A stretch of DNA of 64,000 bases, taken from assembly GCA_014529385.2 (NCBI GenBank), contig CM043942.1:112812141-112876140 (forward strand). Reading direction: 5' to 3'. Under the pieces are notes generated by a model. It saw nothing but the letters and a program-made list of their open reading frames with translations. It did no database searches and was not told the DNA's origin. Of the stretch, positions 33,860 to 45,128 are shown piece after piece. Within the stretch, counting starts at the first letter, position 1. Every line of letters begins with the position of its first letter. The position numbers and the translations under genes are program-made. The stretch comes from Adiantum capillus-veneris. Lineage: Eukaryota > Streptophyta > Polypodiopsida > Polypodiales > Pteridaceae.

Positions 33860-34800
33860 GAGGGTAAAATATTAGCCATTTTGTATAGTATCATTTGGTA
33901 CAGTACATAAGCAAATGTGGGGCAGTAAAATATTAGCCATTTTGTACAATACCATTTGGTAAAGTCCAGTACCATTTGGTCCTAAATAATACCAATTTTT
34001 GGTATTGTATAGTACCAATTTTGTACATTTGGTAGAGTACAGTAGCAATTGGATTTTGTACAGTACCAGATTTGGTATAGTAAGACACTAGCTATGTGAT
34101 ACTTTACCATTTTGCAGTAGAGTACCAATTTGGTATTGTTCAGTACCAAGTTTGAAACTAGTTTGGAAATGTCTTAAAGAGTACCTTAAATGGTGGTACA
34201 GGGTGGATGCCATAAATTACCAATTTGGTGGTATATAGTACCAATTTTGGTACTGTAAGACTTTATCAATGAAATATATTTTTGTTTTGTAGTATGAAAT
34301 GTACTATAGAGTACCTTGAGTAATGCTATAGGGTGGATGGGGATATTATGTAGTACATAACATGGAATTATAGGGTACTCTTTAGTACATTTTAGTGTGC
34401 TCTACGTAACATGCTACTATATGGTAGATAAATGTACTTTGGCCTACATCACAAGGTTATATAGAGTACTCCAATCAGATGGAATGTACTATGGCACACC
34501 TTATATGGCAGTATAGGGTAGATGAAGGGCCTATGAACATTAATATAGGGTACTCCAATCGCATGAAAAGTGTTATTGAGTACCTAGCGTGGAAGCATAG
34601 GGCATTATAAGGTATAACAATGGAGTACCTTCATATTAATAAAGCTACTATTATACCTTAGGTTGCTACATGTACCAAATGATATACCTTCAGCAAGTTA
34701 CTAGAGGTACTCTATGAGGTAAAGCAAATGGAATACCTTCAAGTACGATAAATAGAGTACATTACACCTGAGAAAATAGAGAGGCACAAAAGACATTAGC
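33860..34800. repeat. GTACCAAAT/TTTGGTAC-rich intron
   Basis: The intron of the minus-strand transposase-like gene is full of AGTACCAATTTTGGTAC, CCATTTGGTAC and GAGTACC variants, on both strands because the motif is near-palindromic. It matches the intron at 28.3-29.2 kb and the spacer at 31.4-31.6 kb, which ties the opposed genes to one element. Confidence 0.65.
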
Positions 34801-34809
34801 AACGGTTTG

Positions 34810-34814
34810 AATTT
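34810..34814. repeat. Target-site duplication of copia element, left (AATTT)
   Basis: AATTT immediately before the 5' LTR is repeated exactly after the 3' LTR at 40,405-40,409. On the minus strand the target is GT/AAATT, directly after the intron's GT donor dinucleotide. Confidence 0.95.
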
Positions 34815-35462
34815 TGTTAAGTATGGAGCCTGATTTACCCTTGTAATTTTCTGTGGTAAAAGCGCACATTTGTAAGGCCCCCATTATGAGGAGAAGCCAT
34901 CGTGCGTGAAGGAAAATCACTCACCGGAAACCAAAATTTTCACGGACAAGAATCGGGGGCAACTTTAAAGGCCTCGGGGGCGGAGGCCCCTGAGACTTTT
35001 TTTTTCGCCGGAATATTATGGCCGGTCGGCGGCCGGAAAGTGGTCGGAAAACAACCGGTCGGTTGGCCGGTGGCCAGTAGTCAATGGCCGATGGCCGGAA
35101 GTCAATGGCCGGTGGCCGGTGGCCGAATTCAAAAGCGGACTTGTCTTCTCAAGGGCGGCCACACATGGGCGGATTGGAGGGTCCGATTTGGACTTATTCG
35201 CACAAGGGCGGCTACACATGGCTATCTCTCATAAGAGAGGGCAGCCCTTTTGGCTTATAAAAGGAGGCCATTTCTACACACATTTCATAGTGTGGAGTTG
35301 ATGCAACAAGGTGAGTGTGAGGTGGTAAGAGTGAAGCAAGGCGGGAGCTCCATTAAGGGTATAATCCCTTTGTAAACTACTTCTTGTTTTGAAGTACTAA
35401 AGCCATTGAGTAGCTGCTTTCCCGTGGACGTAGCCCACATTGGGTGAACCACGTATATCGTG

Positions 35463-35511
<49 letters not shown>

Positions 35512-35595
35512 CTATAATCTCGTGTATGTAAATCTGTCTCTCTCCATTAAGTAATCTACTCAATTATCTATTTAGCTACGTCTTATTTCCTAACA
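34815..35595 (+). repeat. Copia 5' LTR
   Basis: Runs from TGTTAAG to CTAACA. It contains a GGCCGG-rich minisatellite (about 35,020-35,125), a TATA box TATAAAA at 35,256-35,262 and a (CT)n tract at 35,467-35,508 after the presumed transcript start. Confidence 0.95.
35256..35262 (+). promoter_or_regulatory. TATA box in 5' LTR
   Basis: CTTATAAAAGGAGG is conserved at the same place in the 3' LTR (40,085-40,091). It should define the U3/R border about 25-30 bases downstream. Confidence 0.75.
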
Positions 35596-35597
35596 AC

Positions 35598-35609
35598 TGG
35601 TATCAGAGC
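35598..35609 (+). promoter_or_regulatory. Primer-binding site (initiator Met tRNA)
   Basis: TGGTATCAGAGC begins two bases after the 5' LTR. It is complementary to the 3' end of plant initiator-Met tRNA, the usual primer of copia elements. Confidence 0.95.
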
Positions 35610-35668
35610 AAGGTTTGCTCGTAGCTAAATTATCTCAAGGAAAGGATTCCTTGAATTGAGTGGGAGTT

Positions 35669-36532
35669 ATGGCGGAGGAAGGGAAGCTCAAGATTGAGAA
35701 GTTCAACGGCAAAAACTACCAACATTGGAAGATGCAGATTGAAGACTATCTCTACCAGAAGGACCTCTATTTACCACTAGGCGGTCTTGCGAAGAAGCCC
35801 GCAACAATGGCAGATGAAGCATGGATTGTCCTTGATCGAAAGGCACTGGGAACAATCCAGTTAAACTTGGCGTCAACGGTGGCCTTCAATTTTTCGGAGA
35901 TGAAGACCACGGAGGACTTGATGAAGTCACTTGACGACTTCTACGAGAAACCATCGGCATCCAATAAGGTATTTCTTATGAAGCGCTTGTTCAATCTAAA
36001 GATGGCAGAGAATGGTTCAGTTGCAGAACACCTAAATGACTTTAACACAAACATAAGTCAACTTCGATCAGTGAAAATCAATTTTGATGACGAAGTGCGA
36101 GCTCTCCTTATACTATCATCTCTACCGGATAGTTGGGACAGCCTTGTGATGGCTATAAGTAATTCTATCTCTGGCACAAATACTCTTAAGTTTGATGATG
36201 TTGTGGGTGTTCTCCTAAGCGAGGAAATGCGAAGGAGAAGCACAGGAGAATCATCAAGTGTTGCACTATCAGTGGAAACAAGAGGAAGGCTTAAGGAGAG
36301 GTTCAAAAACCAAAAGGGTCGTGATCGCTCAAGGCGGAGCAAGTCACGCACAAATTCAGTTCTTGAATGTTGGAACTGCGGCAAGAAGGTCCACGTCAAG
36401 AAGGATTGCTGGTCCAAGAAGAAGAAAGAGACAGAGTCTCAAGACAAAAAGCCAACATCGGAGGTCAATGTGGTAGGTAAAGTAGAGCAAGATGCTCTAA
36501 TTCTCTCATTAAACAATGTGTCTAATTCCTAG
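35669..36532 (+). CDS. gag: Copia Gag (UBN2-type) with zinc knuckle
   Basis: Starts at ATG 35,669 (MAEEGKLKIEKFNGKNYQHW), the typical FxGxNYxxW entry of copia Gag. It has a UBN2-like body with MKRLFNLKMAENGSVAEHL and LPDSWDSLV. A CCHC knuckle CWNCGKKVHVKKDC lies at about 36,370-36,411. The knuckle keeps C, C, H and C, but the usual Gly before His is Val. The frame ends at TAG 36,530-36,532, exactly where a Trp codon is expected before the protease motif, so this stop is a nonsense mutation inside a former gag-pol frame. Confidence 0.92.
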   Translation: MAEEGKLKIEKFNGKNYQHWKMQIEDYLYQKDLYLPLGGLAKKPATMADEAWIVLDRKALGTIQLNLASTVAFNFSEMKTTEDLMKSLDDFYEKPSASNKVFLMKRLFNLKMAENGSVAEHLNDFNTNISQLRSVKINFDDEVRALLILSSLPDSWDSLVMAISNSISGTNTLKFDDVVGVLLSEEMRRRSTGESSSVALSVETRGRLKERFKNQKGRDRSRRSKSRTNSVLECWNCGKKVHVKKDCWSKKKKETESQDKKPTSEVNVVGKVEQDALILSLNNVSNS

Positions 36533-39500
36533 ATAGTAGATTCCAGGGCTTCATTCCATGCGACACCACACAAGCAACATTTCCAAGACTACACCAAAGG
36601 TAATTTTGGGTATGTATACTTGGGAGATGATGAAGCTTGTGAGATTGTCAGCAAAGGTACAGTTTTTGTCAAAACTGCTAACGAAAATGAATGGAAGCTT
36701 AAAGATGTTAGGCATGTTCCTTCTCTTCGCAAAAATTTGATCTCTACAGGACAATTGGACGATGAAGGTCACAACATTGCATTCGGAAACAAACGGTGGA
36801 AGATCTCAAAGGGATCTTTGGTGGTTGCCAAGGGTGAAAAAGTCGGTACACTTTACTTGTGTACTGTTAGCACGCAACCTTCAGCTTGTGCAGCAACTAC
36901 AGAAGTTGACAGTGCGGTGTGGCACTACCGACTTGGGCATATGAGTGCCAAAGGAATGCAAATCCTTCAAACAAAGAAGCTTCTACCAGGTTTGAAAGAA
37001 GTGGACTTAGAGTTCTGTGAAGATTGTGTTTATGGTAAACAAAAGAGGGTAAAATTTCAAAAATCAGGAAATGAAAGAAAAAATAAAAAACTTGAGTTGG
37101 TTCATTCTGATGTTTGGGGTCCTGCAAGTACACCATCACTTGGTGGCTCATTGTACTATGTAACATTCATAGACGATGCGACTAGAAAAACATGGGTTTA
37201 TGTCATGAAGAATAAATCCGATGTATTTTCCATATTTCAAAGGTGGAAAGCCTTTGTGGCAAATGAAACAGGTACCAAGGTTAAATGCCTCAGATCCGAC
37301 AATGGAGGCGAATATTGTAACCAAGCTTTTGAAAGCTTTTGTGCTAGCAATGGCATTCGGAGGCAAAGGACAACCCCAAGGACACCTCAACAAAATGGGA
37401 TTTCGGAAAGGATGAACAGGACAATCATGGAACGAGCACGAAGCATGCGGCTACGTGCAGGCCTACCGCTTGAGCTTTGGGCGGAAGCTGTAAGTACATA
37501 TGTGTACTTAATCAATCGTTCACCCTCAACGGCATTGGATGGGGGAGTTCCAAAAGAGGCATGGACAGGTAAACCGGTGAATTATGCATTTCTCAAAGTG
37601 TTTGGGTGTGAGGCTTTCATGCACATAGATAGAAGCCTAAGATCAAAGTTAGATGCAAAGTCCAAAAAGTGTTTCTTCATTGGCTATGGAGAAGGAGACT
37701 TTGGGTATCGCCTATGGAATCCTGAAGATGGTAAAATCTTAAGGAATAGGGATGTAATTTTTAACGAACAAAATATGTACAAAGATTACTTGGAAAGAAA
37801 ACAAACAAAAGAAACAGGTGATGAGTACATGGAGCTTGAGGACGGTGAAGACTCAAGGACTGCAAACGGTGACAATGTGCAACAATGTTAACCAAATGAG
37901 GAGCCTCAACCTATTCCCCGAAGATCTACAAGAGCAAGTAGACCTCCAGAAAGGTTTGTTCCTTCCTTCAACCATCTCTTGATCTCAGATTCTGGAGATC
38001 TGGAATCATATGAAGAAGCTATGCAACATGAATCCAAAGAAGAATGGACGAAGAGCATGCAAGTGGAGATGGACTCACTACATCGCAACCAAACATGGGA
38101 GTTAGTTGAGTTGCCTAAAGGTAAGCGGGCACTTCAAAACAAATGGGTGTACAAGCTAAAGGAAGAAGAAGGTGGGAAGAAAAGGTACAAGTCTAGGCTT
38201 GTGGTAAAAGGTTTTTCTCAAAAGAAAGGTATTGACTTCAATGAAATATTTTCTCCTGTTGTAAAAATGAACTCAATTAGGCTTGTCTTAAGCCTTGTGG
38301 ATGCTCATGATCTAAATCTTGAGCAAATGGATGTAAATACGGCATTCCCTCACGGTGACTTAGAGGAGGAAATCTACATGCTTCAACCAAAGGGGTATGA
38401 ACTAAAAGGTAAGGAGAAAATGGTTTGCAGATTAAAGAAGATCTTGTATGGTTTAAAGCAAGCATCAAGACAATGGTACTTGAAGTTTGATCGATGGATG
38501 TTGGATCATGGATTCACAAGATGCAACTCCGATCACTGCGTCTACAAGAAGAATTTGGGAGATGGGAAATTCATCATCCTAATGTTGTATGTTGATGACA
38601 TGTTGATTGCAAGTGCTAACATGCAAGACATCAAAGACCTAAAAGAGGAGCTGTCTAAATATTTTTCAATGAAAGATTTAGGTGCTGCAAAGAGGATACT
38701 TGGTATGAAAATATCAAGGGACAGGACGAAGAAGACAATAAAGGTATCTCAAGAAGATTACATCAAGAAGGTTCTAGAAAGGTTTGCAATCCAAAATGCA
38801 AAACCAGTTTCTACACCTTTCATTGGTCATTTTAAACTAACGAAGGATATGTGTCCAAAGACACAAGAGGAGATAGCCTATATGTCTAAAGTTCCATATG
38901 CTGCAGCGGTAGGTTCTCTAATGTATGCTATGGTCTGGACAAGGCCAGACATTGCACATGCAGTGGGAGTTGTGAGTAGGTTCATGGACAACCCAGGTAA
39001 AGAGCATTGGCAAGCTGTGAAGTGGATATTTAGGTATCTAAAAGGGACAACAACAAATGCTTTGTATTTTGGAGGAACTGATATTTTTCTAGAAGGGTAT
39101 GCTGATGCAGATATGGCAAGTGACAAAGATACTCGAAGGAGCACTACTGGCTATGTGTTCACGGTTGGAGGCACAGCAGTAAGCTGGGCTTCAAAGCTGC
39201 AGAAAGTGGTTTCACTTTCTACCACGGAAGCAGAGTATGTAGCAATGACGTAGGCAAGCAAAGAAATTATGTGGCTCCACAGATTCTTAAAAGAGCTTGG
39301 ATTCAAACAAGACAATTGTGTCTTGTACAGTGATAGCCAAAGCGCTATCCATCTTGCGAAGAACTCAGCCTTTCATTCAAGGACAAAGCACATTGAGGTG
39401 AGATATCACTTCATACGCACTCTTTTGGAAGAGGGACAGCTAAAGCTAGGAAAGGTGCATACAAGTGAAAATCCTGCAGACATGTTTACAAAGGTTGTCA

Positions 39501-39550
39501 ACAAGGAGAAGTTGAGCTTTTGCTCATCTTCAATCGGCATTCAAGGATAA
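36533..39550 (+). pseudogene. pol: Copia Pol (protease, integrase, RT, RNase H) with two more stops
   Basis: The frame of gag continues without any frameshift to 39,550, broken by TAA 37,889-37,891 and TAG 39,251-39,253. The protease motif reads DSRAS (36,539-36,553) where DSGAS is expected, so the active-site loop is also altered. Next is HYRLGHMS (gag-pre-integrase, ~36,920). The integrase core has HSDVWGP, RSDNGGEY and the Glu in NGISERMNR. RT has WVYKLKEEEGGKKRYKSRLV, QMDVNTAF and YVDD (38,588-38,599). RNase H has GYADADMASD, STTEAEY, then, past the stop, YSDSQSAIHLAKN and TKHIEVRYHFIR. Spacing equals that of an intact copia. Confidence 0.95.
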
Positions 39551-39599
39551 GAAGCCAGAATGGAAATCAGTCACAGGTTTGGTTTGGAGATCAGTCTCC

Positions 39600-39610
39600 A
39601 AGTGGGAGAT
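39600..39610 (+). promoter_or_regulatory. Polypurine tract of the copia element
   Basis: AGTGGGAGAT directly precedes the 3' LTR and is the expected plus-strand primer site. Confidence 0.85.
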
Positions 39611-40404
39611 TGTTAAGTATGGAGCCTGATTTACCCTTGTAATTTTCTGTGGTAAAAGCGCACATTTGTAAGGCCCCCATTATGAGGAGAAGCCATCGTG
39701 CGTGAAGGAAAATCACTCACCGGAAACCAAAATTTTCACGGACAAGAATCAGGGGCAACTTTAAAGGCCTCGGGGACGGAGGCCCCCGAGACTTTTTTTC
39801 GCCGGAATATTATGGCCGGCCGGCGGCCGGAAAGTGGTCGGAAAACAACCGGTCGGTTGGCCGGTGGCCGGTAGTCAATGGCCAATGGCCGGTGGTCGGA
39901 AGTCAATGGTTGGTGGCCGGTGGCCGAAAGTCAATGGCCGATGGCCGGTGGCCGAATTCAAAAGTGGACTTATCTTCTCAAGGGAGGCCACACATGGGCG
40001 GATTGGAGGGTCCGATTTGGACTTATTCGCACAAGGGCGGCTACACATGGCTGTCTCTCATAAGAGAGGGCAGCCCTTTTGGCTTATAAAAGGAGGCCAT
40101 TTCTACACACATTTCATAGTGTGAAGTTGATGCAACAAGGTGAGTGTGAGGTGGTGAGAGTGAAGCAAGGCGGGAGCTCCATTAAGGGTATAATCCCTTT
40201 GTAAACTACTTCTTGTTTTGAAGTACTAAAGCCATTGAGTGGCTGCTTTCCCGTGGACGTAGCCCACATTGGGTGAACCACGTATATCGTGTGTACACTC
40301 TCTCTCTCTCTCTCTCTACTCTATAATCTCGTGTATGTAAATCTGTCTCTCTCCATTAAGTAATCTACTCAATTATCTATTTAGCTACGTCTTATTTCCT
40401 GACA
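39611..40404 (+). repeat. Copia 3' LTR
   Basis: Same ends as the 5' LTR. Its GGCCGG minisatellite (about 39,811-39,958) holds extra units of about 38 bases, whereas its CT tract (40,298-40,317) is about half as long as in the 5' LTR. Confidence 0.95.
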
Positions 40405-41984
40405 AATTTACCTAAGAGTCATCGCCAGAAGATGCACTGGATGTTTGACAACACTTTTTCTTCCAATCCTCTTCCAACATATGTCCTTTTTGTTGGGCGA
40501 AACTCGAGTCTCTGAGCTCCAAAAGACATAAACTAGATCTCTTACTTCACCTGTGACAATGTTGAGGCAATTGTCTTTGAAATGTACTCAATGGCAAAAT
40601 TCCTCATCATCTTTAATGTCAAGACGATAACTGACTGCAGCAATGTTCCTCCGATGAACACCCAAAATACCTGCTATCCTTGTATGGTTCATTTGTGTTG
40701 TGCCATTAGTATTATTCATTACCATTGTCAAAGAAGATGTCTTCAAGAAGAGATCATCTGTTGAGCGCGGCACCTTGAGCTGGCTGAGGTGTTACGGATG
40801 TTAGATAGAAGAGTGCTTTCAACATTAGCTGTTGATGTTTGCAAATCCTTAAAAGTAGGATGAAGCAAGAGTTGTTGGAATAACTCTGTCTGGATACTTC
40901 TTGTAAGCCCTAGTGTCTGTGTGCACCAAAACTTTGCCATAGCTGAACAAATCTTCTTTCTTGATTTGGCTCTTGCAACCTGCTGCTTTCTTTACCTTTC
41001 CTTCTCTGTTCGCATAGTACTCCAATCCCTATTTGGAAAATTTTGCTCATTCACCATGCCAAGAGAAGTAGTTGAATTCCATGCCTTGAGGATTATCCAT
41101 GTTTACGTAGCCCTGCATATTCTCCATGCTAGGATAACGAGTTGTATTCTCTAGTCAATCTTTGAATTCCATGCTGGCAAGAGTGTGGGTAGTGTAGAGA
41201 GGTAAAGAGCTACAACTACAGAATCGGCTATGTCATGAACAAGGAAGAAAGACAAGAAGAGAGAGATATAAAAACAAATTTCCCAATAAAGTGGATAAAA
41301 AAGACCCCCAAAAAAGGCTGATTTTCTACCAAAAAAAAGTAGTATCCTTGACAGTGCATCACCAAACCATGCTTTCATCCGGTAACAAATATTTACTCTT
41401 AATGATAACTATAATTAAACCGGATACTACCATTTTTTTTCTTCATCAACAAAATGGGAGAAGCCAAAGGTGAAAATCTAGGTTGAAACCCCTCTATTGA
41501 GGTAGTCAGTAGGCTGGTGTTCCACCTCAATATCCTCAAAATGATTCATTCTATAGGTTGTTTACTAATGGTCTTACTACTAGCTACAACCATGTCTATG
41601 TTGTGTCGCACAAAACACATCGGTGGTAACAATTTTTTTGGGAATACGTCTTTGTATTTCGTTAAAAGTTCCTTTAATTTATTGGTAACATTTGCTTGTT
41701 GTGATGACAAAGAAGTAGCAAGAGAAGAAAGATAAAAAGAATCATACGGCGTTGAGGAATCGTCTACTACTAGACTTGCAAAATTGACAACATTCGATAA
41801 AAATTGACACAAGGAGTAACACAAAAAGAGTTCTTCTATTTCATTATCTAAAGAGAGATTTATATGCTTGGCTTTAGAAATAAGTGGTGAGGAAGATGTA
41901 TCCTTTTCCCCCAACAACAACAAGTGTACACCATTGGATTCAAACATTAGATTATTATGCTCATAGCTACAACATAATAAGGAC

Positions 41985-42012
41985 CCCCCCCACCACCACC
42001 ACCACCACCATC
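41985..42012. repeat. (CCA)n microsatellite
   Basis: A run of C followed by about eight CCA/CAC units, inside the decayed gypsy pol region. Confidence 0.9.
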
Positions 42013-43599
42013 ACATACGCTTTATATCCATATTCATGACTAGAAAATCCAAGGTTTTCTGATACCTGTGAATTTCAAGTGGCTTTCCCTTTACTTGTGT
42101 ATCCTACACTTCAACATCATGGCCGTTTATCATAGCTACCTTGTAGCACTGAGAACTAGGGGTCTGCGAGAGACGTTTTGCTAATTTATAGTTAATAAAA
42201 TTGTGAGATTTATCGTCATGGTTGAGGATTCACATGTTGTGACCCTTGATAGACCCATGCATTCTCCCAAGCTTGTGTGGACCAAAAGTTGGTTGCCACA
42301 TAGAAGCCAAAATACAGCACTCATGCACTACTCCAATGTGTGTTACTTCCACCTTGGTGTAGTGAGAAGAGGACACTAGAGGAAGAAATTGCACCATGTG
42401 CACAAATTTCTCTTTGCTTTGGGTAGCAACTTTCTCCTTGGGACAATCGTTTTTGCCATGTCCATTTCTTATTCAATTAAAACATAGCTTGTTCTTTTTT
42501 TCTTTTTCAAAATCATCATTTGACAGATGGCCACCAGGAGGTCCCTTAGGACTCCTTCAGGTTTGGTTGTGCATTACCAAATTGGTAGTTTCTTTGCCAA
42601 AAATCACTCTAGGGCAAACAATACTTGTTGGACACATCAGATGAGGTGGCCACAAATTTCCTCTTATTATGATTGTGAGATGCACGTGCGTTTGAAGTGT
42701 CATGCATGTGTGTGTTGTGCAATAGTTTTTCATGTGGATCATCACGGATATGATCCTGCACTATAGCTATCTTAAGCATTTCGGGATCTTGTGTATTAAC
42801 ATGCTTTTTAAGCTCAAGATTTAACCGGCGGATGAACCCTCATACCTTGTAGAAGGTTTCTAAACCCTCTAGCTTGAGAATGATAACTCTATAGTGGGAA
42901 ACCTACTCAAGAAGCATCTTATGCTACATAGAATACTTATCCGATGTTGTCCAATTTTTGTCCTTCTCATTATGGACATAAATTCTTTTCTAAACACATC
43001 TTCAAAGGCATCCAATGAATGTGGCATGATGCCCTTCTCCTTGAGAGATATCCACCTTTTATAAGCTTCATCTTTTAGTGTCAAACTTGTTTGCAGTCCC
43101 TTGATTGCATCTAGAGTTCAACGTAGATCCTCCTTACAAAAGATCGGTGGTTTCCTGTTTTTCAATAGCTTGTTCACCTCTTTTTGTGTGAGAACAAGAA
43201 ACAAAACCAGATTGGAGCCTTGCTTCAGCATGCCAAGGACAAGGTTTATAGGCACAGTTCCTGGTGCACCCCGAGGTTGCTCACTTACAAGGCCCTTCTC
43301 CTCCTGATGCAAATATTGCACTACCAAATTGAATAAGAATTGTGAATTTTCATTCAAGCATGCAAAGTTTGTTCCAATGATAGGCATGCGTGATTGTAAT
43401 GCCCTAAACTCTTGCAAATCAAGAAACTCGATGCTATCATTCATGGTTGTTGCCCGGGGGATTCACCATGGAAAACTTACCGCACCACCTAAGTGCAGGG
43501 GAGGGGGGTTTTTTTACAAGTTACATAAGTGTGTAAGTTAGGGGGAAGATCCCCAATAATTTATCTCCCAAGCTAAAAAATAAGGGAGGGGGTATCATA

Positions 43600-43650
43600 T
43601 TTATGGGTAAGAAGGGGGGGGGGGGGGGGGGGGGGGGGGGGTGGGGGGAC
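43600..43650. repeat. Poly-G run
   Basis: More than 30 nearly uninterrupted G residues between TAAGAAGG and TGGGGGGACC. Such a run could be real, but its length is likely to be unreliable in sequencing. Confidence 0.85.
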
Positions 43651-43659
43651 CTAACCTAG

Positions 43660-44895
43660 GTTGAATACTTGTAATGATTGGTCACCGATGTGCACTAGAA
43701 CTCGAATGAATTTAGGATAAGGTTTTTATCAGGTCACACATCTAATTTTGCATCAAGCCAGTCATAGATAAGGGAACAAGTCAAGGTTTGATTTACACTA
43801 GCTTTGGATGGGTTAGAATTGGAGAGTAGCCAGAGTGCAGGCTAATCGGACACATACTTTGAAAGTCAAACTAAAGACACATTGAGGGTACATCTAGTTA
43901 TCAATAGAAGTGGCTCCTTAGTACATTGCCAGCCACTATGCTACAAGTCTTTGACTAGTTTTACTCCATTAGATCACGTCAGGTCTAAGTTTTATATGTA
44001 AGATAGGGGTATGATAGTTTTCTTCATTGATTGTCATATAAGCGTATAAAGGGGGGTCATATTCCCTAATATGAGTCGTATATAGGGGCTTTATCAAAGT
44101 TGTCCACTCGTAGGTGGCATCCCGTTGTGTATAGAGTGAATCCCCCGGTGGTTGTTGTGGCACAGTTACCCTCCATGAGAATAGTTTGCGGCAAGGCAAC
44201 AACAGATGAATAAAGTGCACGATGCTCAAAGTCAAAACTATTGATGCATATCTATGTCTAAATCCATGGTGCAGTGCAGTGGTATCAAGAAAAATGAATA
44301 CCTTGTATAATTCCACCATGCAAAGTTGTTGCCCAAGCCTTAACAAGCAATTGTAAACTAGACAAAAGATAAGTCATACTACCAAACAATTTCCAATAGC
44401 CCAACACAAATATACGTTGATGGAAAATCCAAATTGTCATCAAAATGATTGTTGCAAATATTTCATAGAATCCATAATAGCTTCTTATCAAACATTAGCT
44501 TTTCAAAGAATTATGAACTCGACTTGTTCTTCAAAGAAGTATAGAGATTGATTGTTGCCAAACTGAGCCTTGGTGGCTTGAATTTTTGATACATGGTTGC
44601 CTTTTGAAACTTCCAAGCCTAGAAAACTTGAAAATAGACTTGCTATATTTTGGTTTTACTTTGGGGGAAAACCAGTATCCGAAGTTCAAATTAGTACAAT
44701 CGTACTGCACTTGAAATATTGTAACAAGAGGTAAGATTCAATGCGGTTCCTTGCGGATGAACAAGCCCTTGGCCCAAAATTTTAACTTTAGTGGGTAGGG
44801 TGGCCGATCAAGTTTAGGATGCTCAAAGTCAAACTAATGATGTCTCATATTAGTAGCAGTTTGCGAGCAAGGGAAAGAGAGGACATATGATTGGT
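43660..44895. other. No clear gene
   Basis: Leader-like region between the gypsy LTR and gag on the minus strand. Frames are short and unrecognised. Confidence 0.35.
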
Positions 44896-45128
44896 TGCTC
44901 TACAGAGGCCACCATAATGACGAGAAAGGGCATATACACTCGTCCCCACCCAATGAGGGAAAGAGAAGGAAATTTGGTGCAGGATTCCCTTTGCTTGTGT
45001 GTGGTGTAAGCGTCCCTACCCATAACCATTCTTCCTCGTTCCTATCTCCTTCTTCACCCCAACAGCTCTTCCACACACACCCTCTCACATGCATGCAAAA
45101 AAAAAGTCCATTTTGGACCTCCACTAAA

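Larger units (their letters stand above)
34815..40404 (+). mobile_element. Complete Ty1/copia retrotransposon (5,590 bp)
   Basis: Two LTRs in direct orientation (781 and 794 bp) begin TGTTAAG and end ACA. They flank a primer-binding site, one long gag-pol frame and a polypurine tract. A 5-bp AATTT duplication flanks the whole. The LTRs differ by about 15 substitutions by eye, nearly all transitions, plus length changes in simple repeats, roughly 2% divergence. The gag-pol frame has no frameshift but three stops, so it cannot make its own proteins. It is inserted in an intron of the opposed transposase-like gene. Confidence 0.97.
31889..41135 (-). pseudogene. SDG/HGKG-type transposase-like gene, split by a copia element
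   Basis: Exon 1 runs from about 41,135 (ATG at the MENMQGY start) to 40,412 and includes QTLGLTRSIQTELFQQLLLH, then RIAGILGVHRRNI, then ETRVSPNKKD and HPVHLL. The donor is CTTAG/GTAAATT. The acceptor is TTTTAATGTCACAG at 33,833. The next exon begins NELYQRFKRAHPKVEIS..CFEALKPF. Further down come WVWSDGATSQFKARRPFYFVARY (33,000-32,870), then SRHGKGKHDGAGAVIKRT (~32,830-32,770), and a C-terminal part with VVEGLYYGQVEG (32,368-31,889). The order W..N.RVSPN.KD, HPVH, ELY..F, then SDG..QFK and HGKG..DG.GA..K fits a plant/animal putative DDE transposase family. Many stops make it dead. Without the copia element the intron would be 984 nt. Confidence 0.65.
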
